Shown one piece after another: positions 1 through 8,952 of a stretch of DNA of 53,872 bases. A program made the position numbers and the translations under genes. Origin of the DNA: Bradyrhizobiaceae bacterium (GTDB taxonomy: Bacteria > Pseudomonadota > Alphaproteobacteria > Rhizobiales > Xanthobacteraceae); assembly GCA_003963145.1 (NCBI GenBank), contig RXJJ01000001.1, positions 1 through 53,872 of the forward strand. The letters are read 5' to 3'. Under the pieces are notes generated by a model. It saw only the letters and a list, made by a program, of their open reading frames with translations, did not search any database and was not told the origin of the DNA. Position 1 is the stretch's first letter, and every line of letters begins with the position of its first letter.

Positions 1-727
1 CGCCCTTCACCTCGTTCCACAGATTGACCGGCACGCTTTCGGGATGCGCAGGCAGGTTCGCCAGCAGCACCAGCATGCCGAGCCGGTCTTCCACCGCTTC
101 GCCCATGCCGACAATACCACCGCAGCACACTTTCAGTCCGGCCTCGCGCGCCTGCGCCAGCGTGTTGATGCGGTCCTGCATGGTGCGCGTGGTGATGATG
201 TGGCCGTAGAATTCCGGCGAGGTGTCGACATTGTGGTTGTAGAAATCAAGCCCCGCCTCGCGCAGCCGTGCCGCCTGATCGCGCGTCAGCATGCCGAGCG
301 TGGCGCAGGTTTCCATGCCGAGCTCCTTCACCGCGCTGACCATGTCGCACACCCGGTCGAGATCCTTGTCCTTCGGGTTGCGCCAGGCCGCCGCCATGCA
401 GAAGCGGCTGGCGCCGGCTTCCTTCGCTCGCTGTGCGGTCGCGACCACCGCTTCCCGGTCCATCAGCTTGGTCGCCTTCACGTCGGTCTGGTAATGGGCA
501 CTTTGCGAGCAATAGCCGCAATCTTCCGGACAGCCGCCGGTCTTGATGCTGAGCAGGCTCGCGGTCTCGACATGATTGGGATCGAAGTTCGCGCGGTGAA
601 CGCCCTGCGCGCGAAACACCACATCCATGAACGGCAGATCGTACAGCGCCTGCGCCTCGTCCCGCGTCCAGTCGTGGCGCAGGTGTGTTGCGTGTTTCCG
701 ACTCGTTATAAAAACCGGTTTATCCAT
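1..727 (-). CDS. bioB: Biotin synthase BioB (3' end outside window)
   Basis: Radical SAM enzyme that inserts sulfur into dethiobiotin, the last step of biotin synthesis, in the cytoplasm. Translating the minus strand from 727 gives a BioB N-terminus with the radical-SAM cluster motif CPEDCGYC (Cys66, Cys70, Cys73) inside [18 protein letters not shown], followed by the family segments [19 protein letters not shown] and [10 protein letters not shown]. About 242 of the usual 320-350 residues are present; the C-terminus runs off base 1. I chose the ATG at 727, 41 bases after the upstream ATPase stop. An in-frame ATGATG at 790/787 inside the ATPase gene is an alternative. It is the last visible gene of a leftward operon with an ABC importer and a biotin carrier protein, which suggests biotin supply for the nearby biotin-dependent carboxylase. 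Confidence 0.95.
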   Translation of the reverse strand, partial: MDKPVFITSRKHATHLRHDWTRDEAQALYDLPFMDVVFRAQGVHRANFDPNHVETASLLSIKTGGCPEDCGYCSQSAHYQTDVKATKLMDREAVVATAQRAKEAGASRFCMAAAWRNPKDKDLDRVCDMVSAVKELGMETCATLGMLTRDQAARLREAGLDFYNHNVDTSPEFYGHIITTRTMQDRINTLAQAREAGLKVCCGGIVGMGEAVEDRLGMLVLLANLPAHPESVPVNLWNEVKG

Positions 728-767
728 ATCCGTTCCGAATTTCCTGAGTACATCCGCTGGCGACGCA

Positions 768-1532
768 TCAGCGCTCGCCAACTTCATCATGAATAAGATC
801 GCGAAGCTTGCGTTTCAGCGCCAGATACCTGTTGTCGTCCTCGTCGCGCGGCCTTGGCAGGTCTACCTCGATGAATTCCTTGACCCGGCCGGGCCGCTTC
901 GTCATCACAGCAATGCAATCCGACAGCTTGATCGCCTCATCGATGCTGTGCGTCACGAGCATTACCGTCTTCGGCTCTTTTTGCCAGATCCTCACAAGCT
1001 CTTCCTGCATGAAGGTCCGGTTCTGCTCGTCGAGCGCCGCGAACGGTTCATCCATCAGCAGGAGATTCGGCCGTACGGCCAGAGCACGCGCAATCGCCAC
1101 GCGCTGACGCATGCCGCCCGAAAGCTGATGAGGATATTTATTCTCGAAACCTTCCAGACCCACAAGCTTGATGAAGTGGCTGGTCGTGGCGGAACGGTCG
1201 CCGCTACCGACTCCCTTCATTTCCAAACCAAAAACAATGTTCTGGAACACGCTCATCCACGGAAACAACGCGTATTCCTGAAAGATCATCGTGTTTCGCC
1301 AGCCGGGCGCCGATATCTGCTCACCGTCGACCATGATCTGCCCGCCGGTCGGCTGTTCAAAGCCGGCGGCAATATTCAACAACGAGGTTTTGCCACAGCC
1401 GCTATGGCCAAGGATTGAGCAAAACTGATTGTCCGGCACTTCAAATGAAACATCGCGAAGGGCAACAACCCCGCCTACCCCCGCCGTCTGGCCGTAAACT
1501 TTTGAAAGTCCCTTGACCGTCAATTGACCCAT
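768..1532 (-). CDS. NitT/TauT-type ABC importer ATPase
   Basis: Nucleotide-binding subunit of an importer of the nitrate/taurine/sulfonate class, on the cytoplasmic face of the membrane. Walker [11 protein letters not shown]-loop FQEY, signature LSGGMRQR, Walker B LLLMDEP and the switch histidine in VTHSIDEA are all canonical. I start at the ATG at 1532 ([10 protein letters not shown]), which fits the family N-terminus and follows the permease stop by 10 bases; the frame is open to 1604 but that would overlap the permease. Its partners are the permease and binding protein immediately upstream. The substrate cannot be read from this subunit. Confidence 0.93.
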   Translation of the reverse strand: MGQLTVKGLSKVYGQTAGVGGVVALRDVSFEVPDNQFCSILGHSGCGKTSLLNIAAGFEQPTGGQIMVDGEQISAPGWRNTMIFQEYALFPWMSVFQNIVFGLEMKGVGSGDRSATTSHFIKLVGLEGFENKYPHQLSGGMRQRVAIARALAVRPNLLLMDEPFAALDEQNRTFMQEELVRIWQKEPKTVMLVTHSIDEAIKLSDCIAVMTKRPGRVKEFIEVDLPRPRDEDDNRYLALKRKLRDLIHDEVGER

Positions 1533-1542
1533 TGCACCAATC

Positions 1543-2427
1543 CTATTTGCCAAGAGCCAACGACCACGGCATGAGCTGCCTCCCAAGAATCCGGATTGCA
1601 ACATCGATCAGCAATCCCACGATTCCGATTGTCAGCATGCCCACGATAATAACATCAGTCCGCAGCATGCTGCGGGCGTCGTTGATCAGGAATCCCAATC
1701 CGGAATTAGCGCCGACGAGTTCGGCCGCGACCAGCGCCATCCAGCCGACGCCAAGACCGATTCTTATGCCGGTAATGATCTGCGGCATCGCTCCTAGAAG
1801 CACGACGCGCCCGAGCACCTTGTATTCCGGCGCGCCGAGACTGCGGGCAGCTCGGATCAGGCTGGGATCGATATTTTTCACGCCAACGATCGTATTGACG
1901 AGGATTGGAAAGAAAATTCCAAGAAAGATGATGAACTCGTTCTGTGCATCACCTAGGCCGAACCACAGGATACTGAGTGGGATCCACGCCAGCGGCGGTA
2001 TCGGGCGCAATATTTCCATAACTGGCGACACCTGGTTGTAAACAACCTTCCACCAGCCCATCGCGATACCGAGCGGAATGGCCGTGGCCGCAAAGACAAA
2101 TGCAACTGCTTCGCGCCTTAAACTGTCCAGCAGATTGGACAAAAGCTCGCCAGATCTGATCATGCTGATGGCCGCCGATGCGATCACCGTCGGCGCAGGC
2201 ATGAGCACCGCCATATGTGGATCGATGCTCGGTATCCAGACCGTGGATGCGAATTGCCAGGCAAGGATAAGCAGGCCCAGCAGCGTGAAATTGGGGATCG
2301 CGGCAATAAAACGAAACAGCCACACTTTCAGGGCGATCCCTAAACCGGTCTTGGCCTCGGGTCCGGCTGTGGTGGAATCGCTTAGTGGCACGATGCGGTC
2401 ACTCGACATAATTCTGAATCCAGTCAT
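1543..2427 (-). CDS. NitT/TauT-type ABC importer permease
   Basis: Inner-membrane permease of the SsuC/TauC family (BPD_transp_1). It has an N-terminal membrane segment after a polar lead of about 30 residues, several hydrophobic segments, and the coupling region EILRPIPPLAWIPLSILWFG followed by RAARSLGAPEYKV, the EAA-type loop that contacts the ATPase. The length of 294 residues is normal. The ATG at 2427 has GAGG seven bases upstream. It is translated between the binding protein and ATPase genes and works with both. Confidence 0.92.
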   Translation of the reverse strand: MTGFRIMSSDRIVPLSDSTTAGPEAKTGLGIALKVWLFRFIAAIPNFTLLGLLILAWQFASTVWIPSIDPHMAVLMPAPTVIASAAISMIRSGELLSNLLDSLRREAVAFVFAATAIPLGIAMGWWKVVYNQVSPVMEILRPIPPLAWIPLSILWFGLGDAQNEFIIFLGIFFPILVNTIVGVKNIDPSLIRAARSLGAPEYKVLGRVVLLGAMPQIITGIRIGLGVGWMALVAAELVGANSGLGFLINDARSMLRTDVIIVGMLTIGIVGLLIDVAIRILGRQLMPWSLALGK

Positions 2428-2482
2428 GCTTGAACCTCATGTGAGGACCGCAACGCGGCCCTCGCCGTTCCGCTGCAACGCG

Positions 2483-3754
2483 CTACGGCTGATAGGTCTT
2501 GCCGTTGAAGGTCCACGCCCTGGTCAAGTCGCCGGGCTCCGGCCAAGGCTGCGGCGCCTTGAGCGTCGTGACGTTGTAGAAAGGCGGATAAGGCAGCTCG
2601 CCTATCTTTCCTTTCCAGTCGGCGGGAATGAACGGCGGACGATCAGGCACCTTCCAGCCGAGCTTTTCGTACGTCTTTTCCATGAACTGCGGAGCGAAAG
2701 CCGCCTCATAATCCTTCGCCGTCAGCGCCCTTGTGATGCGATTGCGCTCTTTCAGCCACTTGGCAATCCGCGAGTTTTCCTCGCTCCATAGCTTGGCATA
2801 CGGAAAGCCCGCAGTCGGCTTGTACAGATTGTTGTAGTATTCGATCTGTTTCAGCAGCAAATCCTTGCCAAAGACCTTCAGCGAGGGTTCGGCCGCGAGA
2901 TAGTCGGCGGCCTTGTCAGGATGCAGCCTGATCCACAATGTCGCTTCCATGAAAGAGTCGCTGATCGCCTGTACGACATCCGGAACATTGTCGATCAATT
3001 CCTGCCGGACATAAAACATGCCCGCAAACATGTTGTACGGGAAGATGGTATCGACCTCACGCCCGGTCTTGCGGATATCCGTCAAAATCGTGACCGAAGG
3101 CTCCCAGGGAACGACGCCGCCGATTCCCTTGGGCATCAGCATCTGTTCGGCGGGCGGCATGTTTTTCAGGATGACGTCCTTGCCGATCTGAAGACCGACG
3201 ACTTCAGCCGCCTGCGTAAAATAAAATTCGGACGACGAGCCGGTGACGATCCCGATGGTCACCGCCGGGTTGCTGCCCTTGAAGTCAGCGAGTTTCTGGA
3301 CCGGAGAGTCCAGCGGTACAACCGTCGAATGCTTCAGATTGGGCGCAACGGTCGCAAGAGCACGGACCGGCACGCCGCGATCGAGCAAGGAGGTAAAAGG
3401 AAAATTTCCGCCGTTGCCGACCTGAACGCGTGTCGAGGCAATGGCTTCGTTCACATCGGGGCCGGCGACGAATACGTTAAATTTGACGTCCAGCCCGCGT
3501 TTTTCGAGAAAACCCTCTTTCTCCATCACGGCGTTGATCGTGTTTTCCCCGGAGAACGGAGCCTGCCAGCCGATGCCAAGCGGCCACCATCCCTTTTCTT
3601 TTAGCCACGCGATCGATTTGTCGGAAATCTTTTCATAGGGCTGAGGCCAGCCCCATTCGGTCGCATTTTGCGCTGTCGCCGGGCTGGCACCGTACAGCAC
3701 CGCAACGAGAGCAATTACGCTCAGCCCAGCGGCTGCCTTCAATCGCATTCGCAT
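2483..3754 (-). CDS. NitT/TauT-type periplasmic binding protein
   Basis: Extracytoplasmic solute receptor of the NMT1/THI5-like family for the adjacent permease and ATPase. A Sec signal peptide is visible (MRMRLKAAAGLSVIALVAVL, then ASPATAQ), followed by a mature protein with EKEGFLEKRGLDVKF, VQVGNGGNFPF and VPWEPSVTIL, typical of this fold. At 423 residues it is clearly longer than the usual 320-350, with extra sequence at both ends of the mature chain. I place the start at the ATG at 3754, preceded by GGGAGGA at good spacing; the open frame begins five codons earlier. The gene lies between the biotin carrier gene and the permease, so import may be tied to the carboxylase substrate. That link is inference. 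Confidence 0.9.
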   Translation of the reverse strand: MRMRLKAAAGLSVIALVAVLYGASPATAQNATEWGWPQPYEKISDKSIAWLKEKGWWPLGIGWQAPFSGENTINAVMEKEGFLEKRGLDVKFNVFVAGPDVNEAIASTRVQVGNGGNFPFTSLLDRGVPVRALATVAPNLKHSTVVPLDSPVQKLADFKGSNPAVTIGIVTGSSSEFYFTQAAEVVGLQIGKDVILKNMPPAEQMLMPKGIGGVVPWEPSVTILTDIRKTGREVDTIFPYNMFAGMFYVRQELIDNVPDVVQAISDSFMEATLWIRLHPDKAADYLAAEPSLKVFGKDLLLKQIEYYNNLYKPTAGFPYAKLWSEENSRIAKWLKERNRITRALTAKDYEAAFAPQFMEKTYEKLGWKVPDRPPFIPADWKGKIGELPYPPFYNVTTLKAPQPWPEPGDLTRAWTFNGKTYQP

Positions 3755-3851
3755 TTTCCATCCTCCCATTTTAATTTTGGCTGTCGCTTTATGCGATCTT
3801 GGCCCGTTTTTTTCAGGTCACCTCCATTGTCAGTTCATTCCACCTTCGCGA

Positions 3852-4334
3852 TCAAACCGGTTCGATCACGAAGATGACGCGGCCATATTCAACAAGCTCC
3901 GCGTTCTCCGCGGCGATCTGAACGATGCGGCCGTCAAATTCGGCATTGATTGTCGTGAAAAGTTTCATGACTTCGATGACACACAACGGATCGCCGGCGC
4001 GAACCATGGTGCCGACCTCGACAAAGGCTGGCTTATCGGGGCTGGGCGCGCGGTAGAACGTGCCGGTCATTGGCGCGATGACTTCCTTGCCACCCGGAAC
4101 CGTTTCCGTTTTCACGGGCGCGGCTGGTGTAGCAGCGCGACTGACGCTCTGGGCAGGCGGCGCGGCGTTATTGACCGGGCGGGAGGGCGCCGACGAAGAT
4201 ACCGGATCGTGGACTGTAGAACCGCCGCGCCGGACGACCAGTTTTATGTCGCCGGTCTCGACGATGACCTCATCGCACGAGCTGCCGTCGATTATTTTCA
4301 TAATCTCCGCTATTTCTTCGTATCGCAAACTCAC
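3852..4334 (-). CDS. Biotin carboxyl carrier protein (AccB-like)
   Basis: Carrier subunit of a biotin-dependent carboxylase: it shuttles carboxybiotin between the biotin carboxylase and a carboxyltransferase. The 160 residues have the AccB layout: an N-terminal region (EIMKIIDGSSCDEVIVE), a Pro/Ala-rich linker (about residues 45-80) and a C-terminal biotinyl domain with the biotin site EVMKL, Lys124. The start is GTG at 4334 with AAGGAA upstream. The cognate carboxylase and transferase lie in the divergent operon from 5302. Because it is linked to a PycB-like transferase rather than accA/accD, it is probably not the housekeeping acetyl-CoA carboxylase carrier. Confidence 0.9.
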   Translation of the reverse strand: MSLRYEEIAEIMKIIDGSSCDEVIVETGDIKLVVRRGGSTVHDPVSSSAPSRPVNNAAPPAQSVSRAATPAAPVKTETVPGGKEVIAPMTGTFYRAPSPDKPAFVEVGTMVRAGDPLCVIEVMKLFTTINAEFDGRIVQIAAENAELVEYGRVIFVIEPV

Positions 4335-4349
4335 AGGCGTCTTCCTTCC

Positions 4350-5195
4350 CTATTTTATTTCTTCTTGGTCAAACGTCTCGGTCAGCCGGCTTGCCGACAC
4401 CCGCAACAGCGGTACGTGGCTTAAGCCATTCTCTACCGACATGCGCGCCAGCGGAGCGGAGATCGCGATGGCAGCCACCGGCTCGCCGCTTGAATCAAAA
4501 ACGGGTACCGCGACGCAGATCACGCCGGCGAGAAATTCCTGATTATCGATGGATATTTTAGAACTGCGGATTTTCTCGAGTTCTTTTTCCAGGTTTTCAG
4601 GATCGACGATGGTGTTTTCGGTGTAACGATGCAGCGGCATCGAGCCCAGCAAGGCCGCGCGCCGCGCCTTAGGCAACCAACTCAGAAACAGCTTGCCCAT
4701 CGCCGTGCAGTACATCGGCACGCGCGAACCCGGCTCGAAACGCAATCCGAGCGGCCACTCCGATTCAACGCGGTCGAGATAAACGACATGCCGCCCATTC
4801 ATGACGCCGAAATTGCAGGTCTCGCCGACGTTCTGGGAAAGCGCTTCCAGAATTGAATGGCGCGGCGCGCTCAGCATGGCCGCGCCCACGATATCCAAAC
4901 CAAATTTGACCAGCCGCGCACCGGGCACGAACCGGCGCGTGCCCGGCTCATGCTGCAGCAATCCCTCGCTTTCCAGCATCCGCACGATGCGATGCGCGGT
5001 CGGCTTCGGCAGACCGAGAAGAACGCCGATTTCGGACACACCAAGCGGGCGCCTCGCGCTCGCGATCGCTTCCAAAATCCCGACGGCTTTAACCGTGGGA
5101 AACGCCTTGCCGGATGCGTCGGCGGTTTCGGAACCGAAACCGCGGGACGACACAACCTTTTTGCCCCGACGGGGGGAATCCTGGGGTATCTGCAT
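4350..5195 (-). CDS. IclR-family transcriptional regulator
   Basis: DNA-binding regulator with an N-terminal winged helix (about residues 35-95, including GVSEIGVLLGLPKPTAHRIV) and a C-terminal IclR effector domain (GETCNFGVMNGRHVVYLDRVES, MYCTAMGKLFL, AVPVFDSSGEPVAAIAIS). The 281-residue length is normal once the roughly 30-residue N-terminal extension is counted. It is the first gene of the leftward operon and is divergent from the carboxylase operon, the usual place for a local regulator of both units. The effector is likely a small carboxylic acid or its derivative, by family precedent only. Confidence 0.92.
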   Translation of the reverse strand: MQIPQDSPRRGKKVVSSRGFGSETADASGKAFPTVKAVGILEAIASARRPLGVSEIGVLLGLPKPTAHRIVRMLESEGLLQHEPGTRRFVPGARLVKFGLDIVGAAMLSAPRHSILEALSQNVGETCNFGVMNGRHVVYLDRVESEWPLGLRFEPGSRVPMYCTAMGKLFLSWLPKARRAALLGSMPLHRYTENTIVDPENLEKELEKIRSSKISIDNQEFLAGVICVAVPVFDSSGEPVAAIAISAPLARMSVENGLSHVPLLRVSASRLTETFDQEEIK

Positions 5196-5301
5196 TCCAG
5201 TATCAAAAACCGAAACAAAAAGTCTTGCAATATGATTTTATTCGATGCGACACTTGAACCAACAGCTCCCGGCAGAGGAGCGAAAGTCATGGGAGGTCGT
5301 T
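5196..5301. promoter_or_regulatory. Divergent promoter region, iclR / biotin carboxylase
   Basis: This 106-base AT-richer gap separates two divergent operons and should hold both promoters and the IclR site. I see no convincing -35/-10 pair or clean inverted repeat. A strong GGGAGG (5291-5296) sits just before the TTG start of the carboxylase gene. Confidence 0.5.
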
Positions 5302-6651
5302 TTGAAGCGGGTTCTGATCGCAAACCGCGGGGAAATAGCGCTACGGGCTATCAGGGCCTGCCGGCAGCTCTCCCTTGAAAGTGTTGCGGTTTTTTCGTCT
5401 GCCGACGCCAATTCGGCGCACCGCTTTGCCGCCGATCATGCGGTTTGCATCGGGCCTCCCGCGCCCAAGGCCAGCTATCTGAGCGCCGGAACGCTGATCG
5501 AAACGGCTCAATCGCTCAAATGCGATGCCATCTATCCGGGATACGGATTTCTCGCGGAGAACAGTGCGTTTGCGCAAAAATGCCTGGACGAAAACCTGAT
5601 CTTTATTGGCCCTGATGCCGAAAGCATCGTGCAGATGGGCGATAAGGTCGCGGCCCGGCAGGCCGCCGCCAAAGCCGGCATTCCCGTCGTGCCCGGCTCC
5701 GAGCACGGTTACACCTCCGTCGAGGCCGCAGAGCCGATCTCACGCGAGATCGGATATCCCCAGCTTTTGAAAGCGAGCGGCGGCGGCGGCGGGCGCGGAA
5801 TGCGCGTTGTCAACCGGCAGGAGGAGTTCGTCAGCCAGTTTGAGCAGGCAACCGCCGAAGCGCAGGCCGCTTTCAATAATGGCGAGATCTATCTCGAAAG
5901 ATTCTTTCCGAAGGTTCGCCATATCGAAATTCAGGTCTTCGGCGACAAGCACGGCAACTACGTTCACCTCGGCGAGCGCGATTGCAGCGTGCAGCGGCGT
6001 CATCAAAAGCTGATCGAGGAATCTCCCTCGCCGGTCATTAGCCAGACAACGCGACGGCAGATGGCGGAAGCCGCCGTCGCACTCATTCGCGCCCTGAAAT
6101 ACGTCAACGCCGGCACCATCGAGTTCATCTACGACGTCGCGAGCCAGAAGTTCTTCTTCATCGAGATGAATACAAGGATACAGGTTGAGCATCCTGTCAC
6201 TGAGATCGTGACCGGCACCGATCTTATTATTGAACAATTCCGGGTGGCCGCCGGCGAAAAGCTGTCATTCGGCTCGATTTTTTCCCAGGGACGGACGGCG
6301 ATCGAGTTTCGCGTCAATGCCGAAGACGCCTCGCAGAACTTCCGTCCCTCTCCCGGTGCGGTCAAGCGATGGCATCCGCCAACCGGAAAAGGCGTGCGTG
6401 TCGATAGCCACGTCTATGAGAATTACGTCGTGCCCCCTTATTACGACTCGATGCTGGCAAAGTTGATCGTGTCCGGCGAGGACCGCGCGGCGGCGCTCGG
6501 TGCAGCCAGAGCCGCGCTCGCACAGTTCAAGGTGTCTGGCATCACCACCACCATTCCCTTCCACGCACAATTGGTGGAGCGGCCGGAATTTCAGCGTGCG
6601 GAAATCCACACGCGCTGGATCGAAGAACAACTTCTAACAACGGCGCACTGA
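5302..6651 (+). CDS. Biotin carboxylase subunit (AccC/PycA-like), TTG start
   Basis: ATP-grasp enzyme that carboxylates the biotin of the carrier protein using bicarbonate and ATP. Seen: N-terminal KRVLIANRGEIALRAIRA, the glycine-rich ATP loop KASGGGGGRGM, ERDCSVQRRHQKLIEE and EMNTRIQVEHPVTE, all characteristic of biotin carboxylases, and 449 residues, the usual size. I choose TTG at 5302 as the start: it gives the family N-terminus and has GGGAGG five bases before it, whereas the in-frame ATG at 5245 would add 19 atypical residues. Its stop overlaps the next start (TGATG at 6649-6653), so the two genes are translationally coupled. Confidence 0.93.
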   Translation: MKRVLIANRGEIALRAIRACRQLSLESVAVFSSADANSAHRFAADHAVCIGPPAPKASYLSAGTLIETAQSLKCDAIYPGYGFLAENSAFAQKCLDENLIFIGPDAESIVQMGDKVAARQAAAKAGIPVVPGSEHGYTSVEAAEPISREIGYPQLLKASGGGGGRGMRVVNRQEEFVSQFEQATAEAQAAFNNGEIYLERFFPKVRHIEIQVFGDKHGNYVHLGERDCSVQRRHQKLIEESPSPVISQTTRRQMAEAAVALIRALKYVNAGTIEFIYDVASQKFFFIEMNTRIQVEHPVTEIVTGTDLIIEQFRVAAGEKLSFGSIFSQGRTAIEFRVNAEDASQNFRPSPGAVKRWHPPTGKGVRVDSHVYENYVVPPYYDSMLAKLIVSGEDRAAALGAARAALAQFKVSGITTTIPFHAQLVERPEFQRAEIHTRWIEEQLLTTAH

Positions 6652-8102
6652 TGAGTAAAAAAACCGTCCGGCTTGTCGACGTCACCCTGCGCGACGCGCC
6701 TCAATGCCTGTGGGCCACCCGCATGACCACGGCGATGATGGCGGATATCGCACCGCGGCTTGATCGCGCCGGATTCGAGGCAATCGATCTCGTCGGCGGA
6801 GCGGTGTTCGACGTTTGTGTCCGCTATTTGCGTGAAGATCCTTGGGAAAGGATGCGCATCCTCAGCAGTTGGGTGACGCAAACGCCGCTTATCGTCATGA
6901 CGCGGAGCCAGAGTCTTTTCACCTTTGAATTCTTTCCGGACGACATCGTCGCGCTGACCGCCGAACGGATTTTCGCGAACGGCATTCGCTATCATACGCC
7001 TTATGACGCGCTGAACGACATGCGCAACATGGAAGTGCCTGTCCGGGCCGCGAAAGCCGTCGGCCTCTATACGGCAGGTGGCGTGGTCTATACACTCAGT
7101 CCGGTTCACACCGATGAATATTACAAGCGCAAGACGCGCGAACTCGTCGCGCTCGGCGTCGATGCGATTTATTTGAAGGATGCCAGCGGGCTGCTGACAC
7201 CCGAACGGGTCAAGACCCTGGTACCCGCGATCAAGGAAGCTTGCGGGAAACTGCCGCTGCATCTGCATTCGCACTGTCTGACAGGGCTTGCCCCCTATAC
7301 CGCATGCGGCGCCGTGGAACTGGGCGTGGACGTGGTTCACACCGCGACCTCGACCCTCGCCAACGGTGCTTCCCATCCCTCAACGGAATGGTTCACCCAC
7401 AACATTCGCCGTGCGGGATTCGACGTCCCGATCGATCTGGCGCCCGTCGAGGAAGTCGCTGAACGACTCCGTTACATCGCCAAACGCGAAGACAAGCCGC
7501 TTGGCGATATCGTCGAATACGACAGGTTTCATTACGACCACCAGATGCCAGGCGGCATGATCTCCAACCTGAAATCACAGCTTGCTCCGCTCGGTCTGTC
7601 CGATCGTCTGCCGCAGGTTCTTGAAGAGGCCGCACGGGTGCGGTGCGACCTTGGCTACCCGATCATTGTCAGTCCCTTCGCTCAGTTCGTCATGACCCAG
7701 GCGGTTCTCAACGTGGTCGGCAAGGAGCGCTATGCCACGGTCCCCGACGAGGTCAGGAAGTATGTTCTCGGCCATTACGGCGAGATTGCCGGACCGATCG
7801 ATCCCAATATTTTCGACCGGATCACGAAAGGAGCCGAGCCGACAACGGCCCGCCCCGGCGACTTGCTCGAACCCGCGATAGCAAGGCTGCGCCGCGAGCG
7901 CGGTCCCTTTGCATCAGACGATGATCTTCTGCTCGCTGCGTTCTATGCGGACAAGGAATACAAGGCGCTGAAGGCGGCTGGCCCAATCGATACAAAATAT
8001 CCTCTGGCGTCGACGCCTCTCGCGACCCTGCTCAAGGAGGTCGCGCTTCGCCCTCAACTCAAGTCCTTTCACTTCGTTCAGCGTTCCGGGGGTTCGAAAT
8101 GA
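6651..8102 (+). CDS. Carboxyltransferase subunit, PycB/OadA-like
   Basis: Cytoplasmic HMGL-like TIM-barrel carboxyltransferase of the pyruvate carboxylase / oxaloacetate decarboxylase type. Visible active-site motifs: DVTLRDAPQ (Asp10, Gln18), the carboxylatable lysine in YLKDASG (Lys176), the metal pair in HLHSHCLTG (His206, His208) and MPGGMISNL. Several positions differ from true pyruvate carboxylase (DAHQ to DAPQ, HTHDTSG to HSHCLTG, MPGGQ to MPGGM), so the substrate is probably not pyruvate. It has no fused biotinyl domain; the carrier is supplied by the separate gene at 3852-4334. No membrane decarboxylase subunit is nearby, which argues for a carboxylase rather than a sodium pump. The 483-residue length fits the TIM barrel plus the C-terminal PYC_OADA region. 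Confidence 0.85.
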   Translation: MSKKTVRLVDVTLRDAPQCLWATRMTTAMMADIAPRLDRAGFEAIDLVGGAVFDVCVRYLREDPWERMRILSSWVTQTPLIVMTRSQSLFTFEFFPDDIVALTAERIFANGIRYHTPYDALNDMRNMEVPVRAAKAVGLYTAGGVVYTLSPVHTDEYYKRKTRELVALGVDAIYLKDASGLLTPERVKTLVPAIKEACGKLPLHLHSHCLTGLAPYTACGAVELGVDVVHTATSTLANGASHPSTEWFTHNIRRAGFDVPIDLAPVEEVAERLRYIAKREDKPLGDIVEYDRFHYDHQMPGGMISNLKSQLAPLGLSDRLPQVLEEAARVRCDLGYPIIVSPFAQFVMTQAVLNVVGKERYATVPDEVRKYVLGHYGEIAGPIDPNIFDRITKGAEPTTARPGDLLEPAIARLRRERGPFASDDDLLLAAFYADKEYKALKAAGPIDTKYPLASTPLATLLKEVALRPQLKSFHFVQRSGGSK

Positions 8103-8929
8103 CGACGCCTGCCATCATTACGGTTGCCATTACAGGTGCGATCCCGCGCAAGGCCGACAATCCAGGTCTTCCGGTCACGCCGTCAGAACAAATCGAATCG
8201 ATTCACGAATCTTTCGAGGCTGGTGCCAGCGTCGCACACATTCACGTTCGCGATCCCGATGAAAGCCCAAGCGCAGACCCCGCTCTTTTCGCCGAAGTGC
8301 AGGAAGGCGTCATCAAACACTGCCCCGGCATGATCGTGCAATTCTCGACAGGCGCGCGGGGGCGCGATCACGCATCACGCGGCAGCATGTTGTATCTACG
8401 GCCCGAGATGGCGTCGCTGGCGACAGGGTCGACCAATTTCGCCAAGCTGATTTACGAGAATACGCCGCAACTCATCGAGACGCTCGCAAAGTCGATGCTC
8501 GAATACGACGTCAAACCTGAGATCGAAGCCTTCGACGCAGCCATGATGTACAACGCCAAAACTCTGGCCGACAGAGGATTTCTGAAGCGTCCCTGTCAGG
8601 TTCAGTTTGTGCTGGGAATTCCCAATGCGTTGCCGGCACGCCGAGGACTGCTGGAATTTCTTGTTTCCGAACTGAAGGACATCATGCCTGACGCGACATG
8701 GTCGGCGGCGGGAATCGGTCGCTCGCAGCTGGACGTTAATCACTGGTGCCTCGAGCTCGGAGGACACGTCCGCACAGGCCTGGAGGACAACCTGAAATTC
8801 GACCAGCACCGACTCGCCAAGAGCAACGCGGAGCTTGTTGCCCGCGTCGCCGACCTTTGCGGAAAATACGGGCGCCATCCCGCAACCGCCGCCGAAGCCA
8901 GACAGTTACTGCAGCTGCCCGCTGCATAA
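8099..8929 (+). CDS. Beta-keto acid cleavage enzyme (BKACE, DUF849)
   Basis: Member of the BKACE family, zinc enzymes that condense a beta-keto acid with acetyl-CoA to give acetoacetate and a new CoA ester (Kce of lysine fermentation is the founder). The zinc motif HIHVRD (His47, His49), FSTGARGRD and KPEIEAFD are visible, and the length of 276 residues is typical. It starts within the stop of the carboxyltransferase gene (ATGA overlap), so it is coupled to it. Which beta-keto acid is used cannot be told; the dehydrogenase at 10321 could make it from a hydroxy acid. Confidence 0.9.
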   Translation: MTTPAIITVAITGAIPRKADNPGLPVTPSEQIESIHESFEAGASVAHIHVRDPDESPSADPALFAEVQEGVIKHCPGMIVQFSTGARGRDHASRGSMLYLRPEMASLATGSTNFAKLIYENTPQLIETLAKSMLEYDVKPEIEAFDAAMMYNAKTLADRGFLKRPCQVQFVLGIPNALPARRGLLEFLVSELKDIMPDATWSAAGIGRSQLDVNHWCLELGGHVRTGLEDNLKFDQHRLAKSNAELVARVADLCGKYGRHPATAAEARQLLQLPAA

Positions 8930-8952
8930 AAAGAATATCAAGGGAGGATGAC

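Noticed and set aside
2450-2482. Direct repeat GCAACGCG twice between receptor and permease genes
   Set aside because: Eight bases in GC-rich DNA can recur by chance, and no hairpin or family of copies supports a function.
6651-8102. Oxaloacetate decarboxylase sodium pump
   Set aside because: The transferase resembles OadA, but no membrane beta or gamma subunit is encoded nearby and a separate ATP-dependent biotin carboxylase is.
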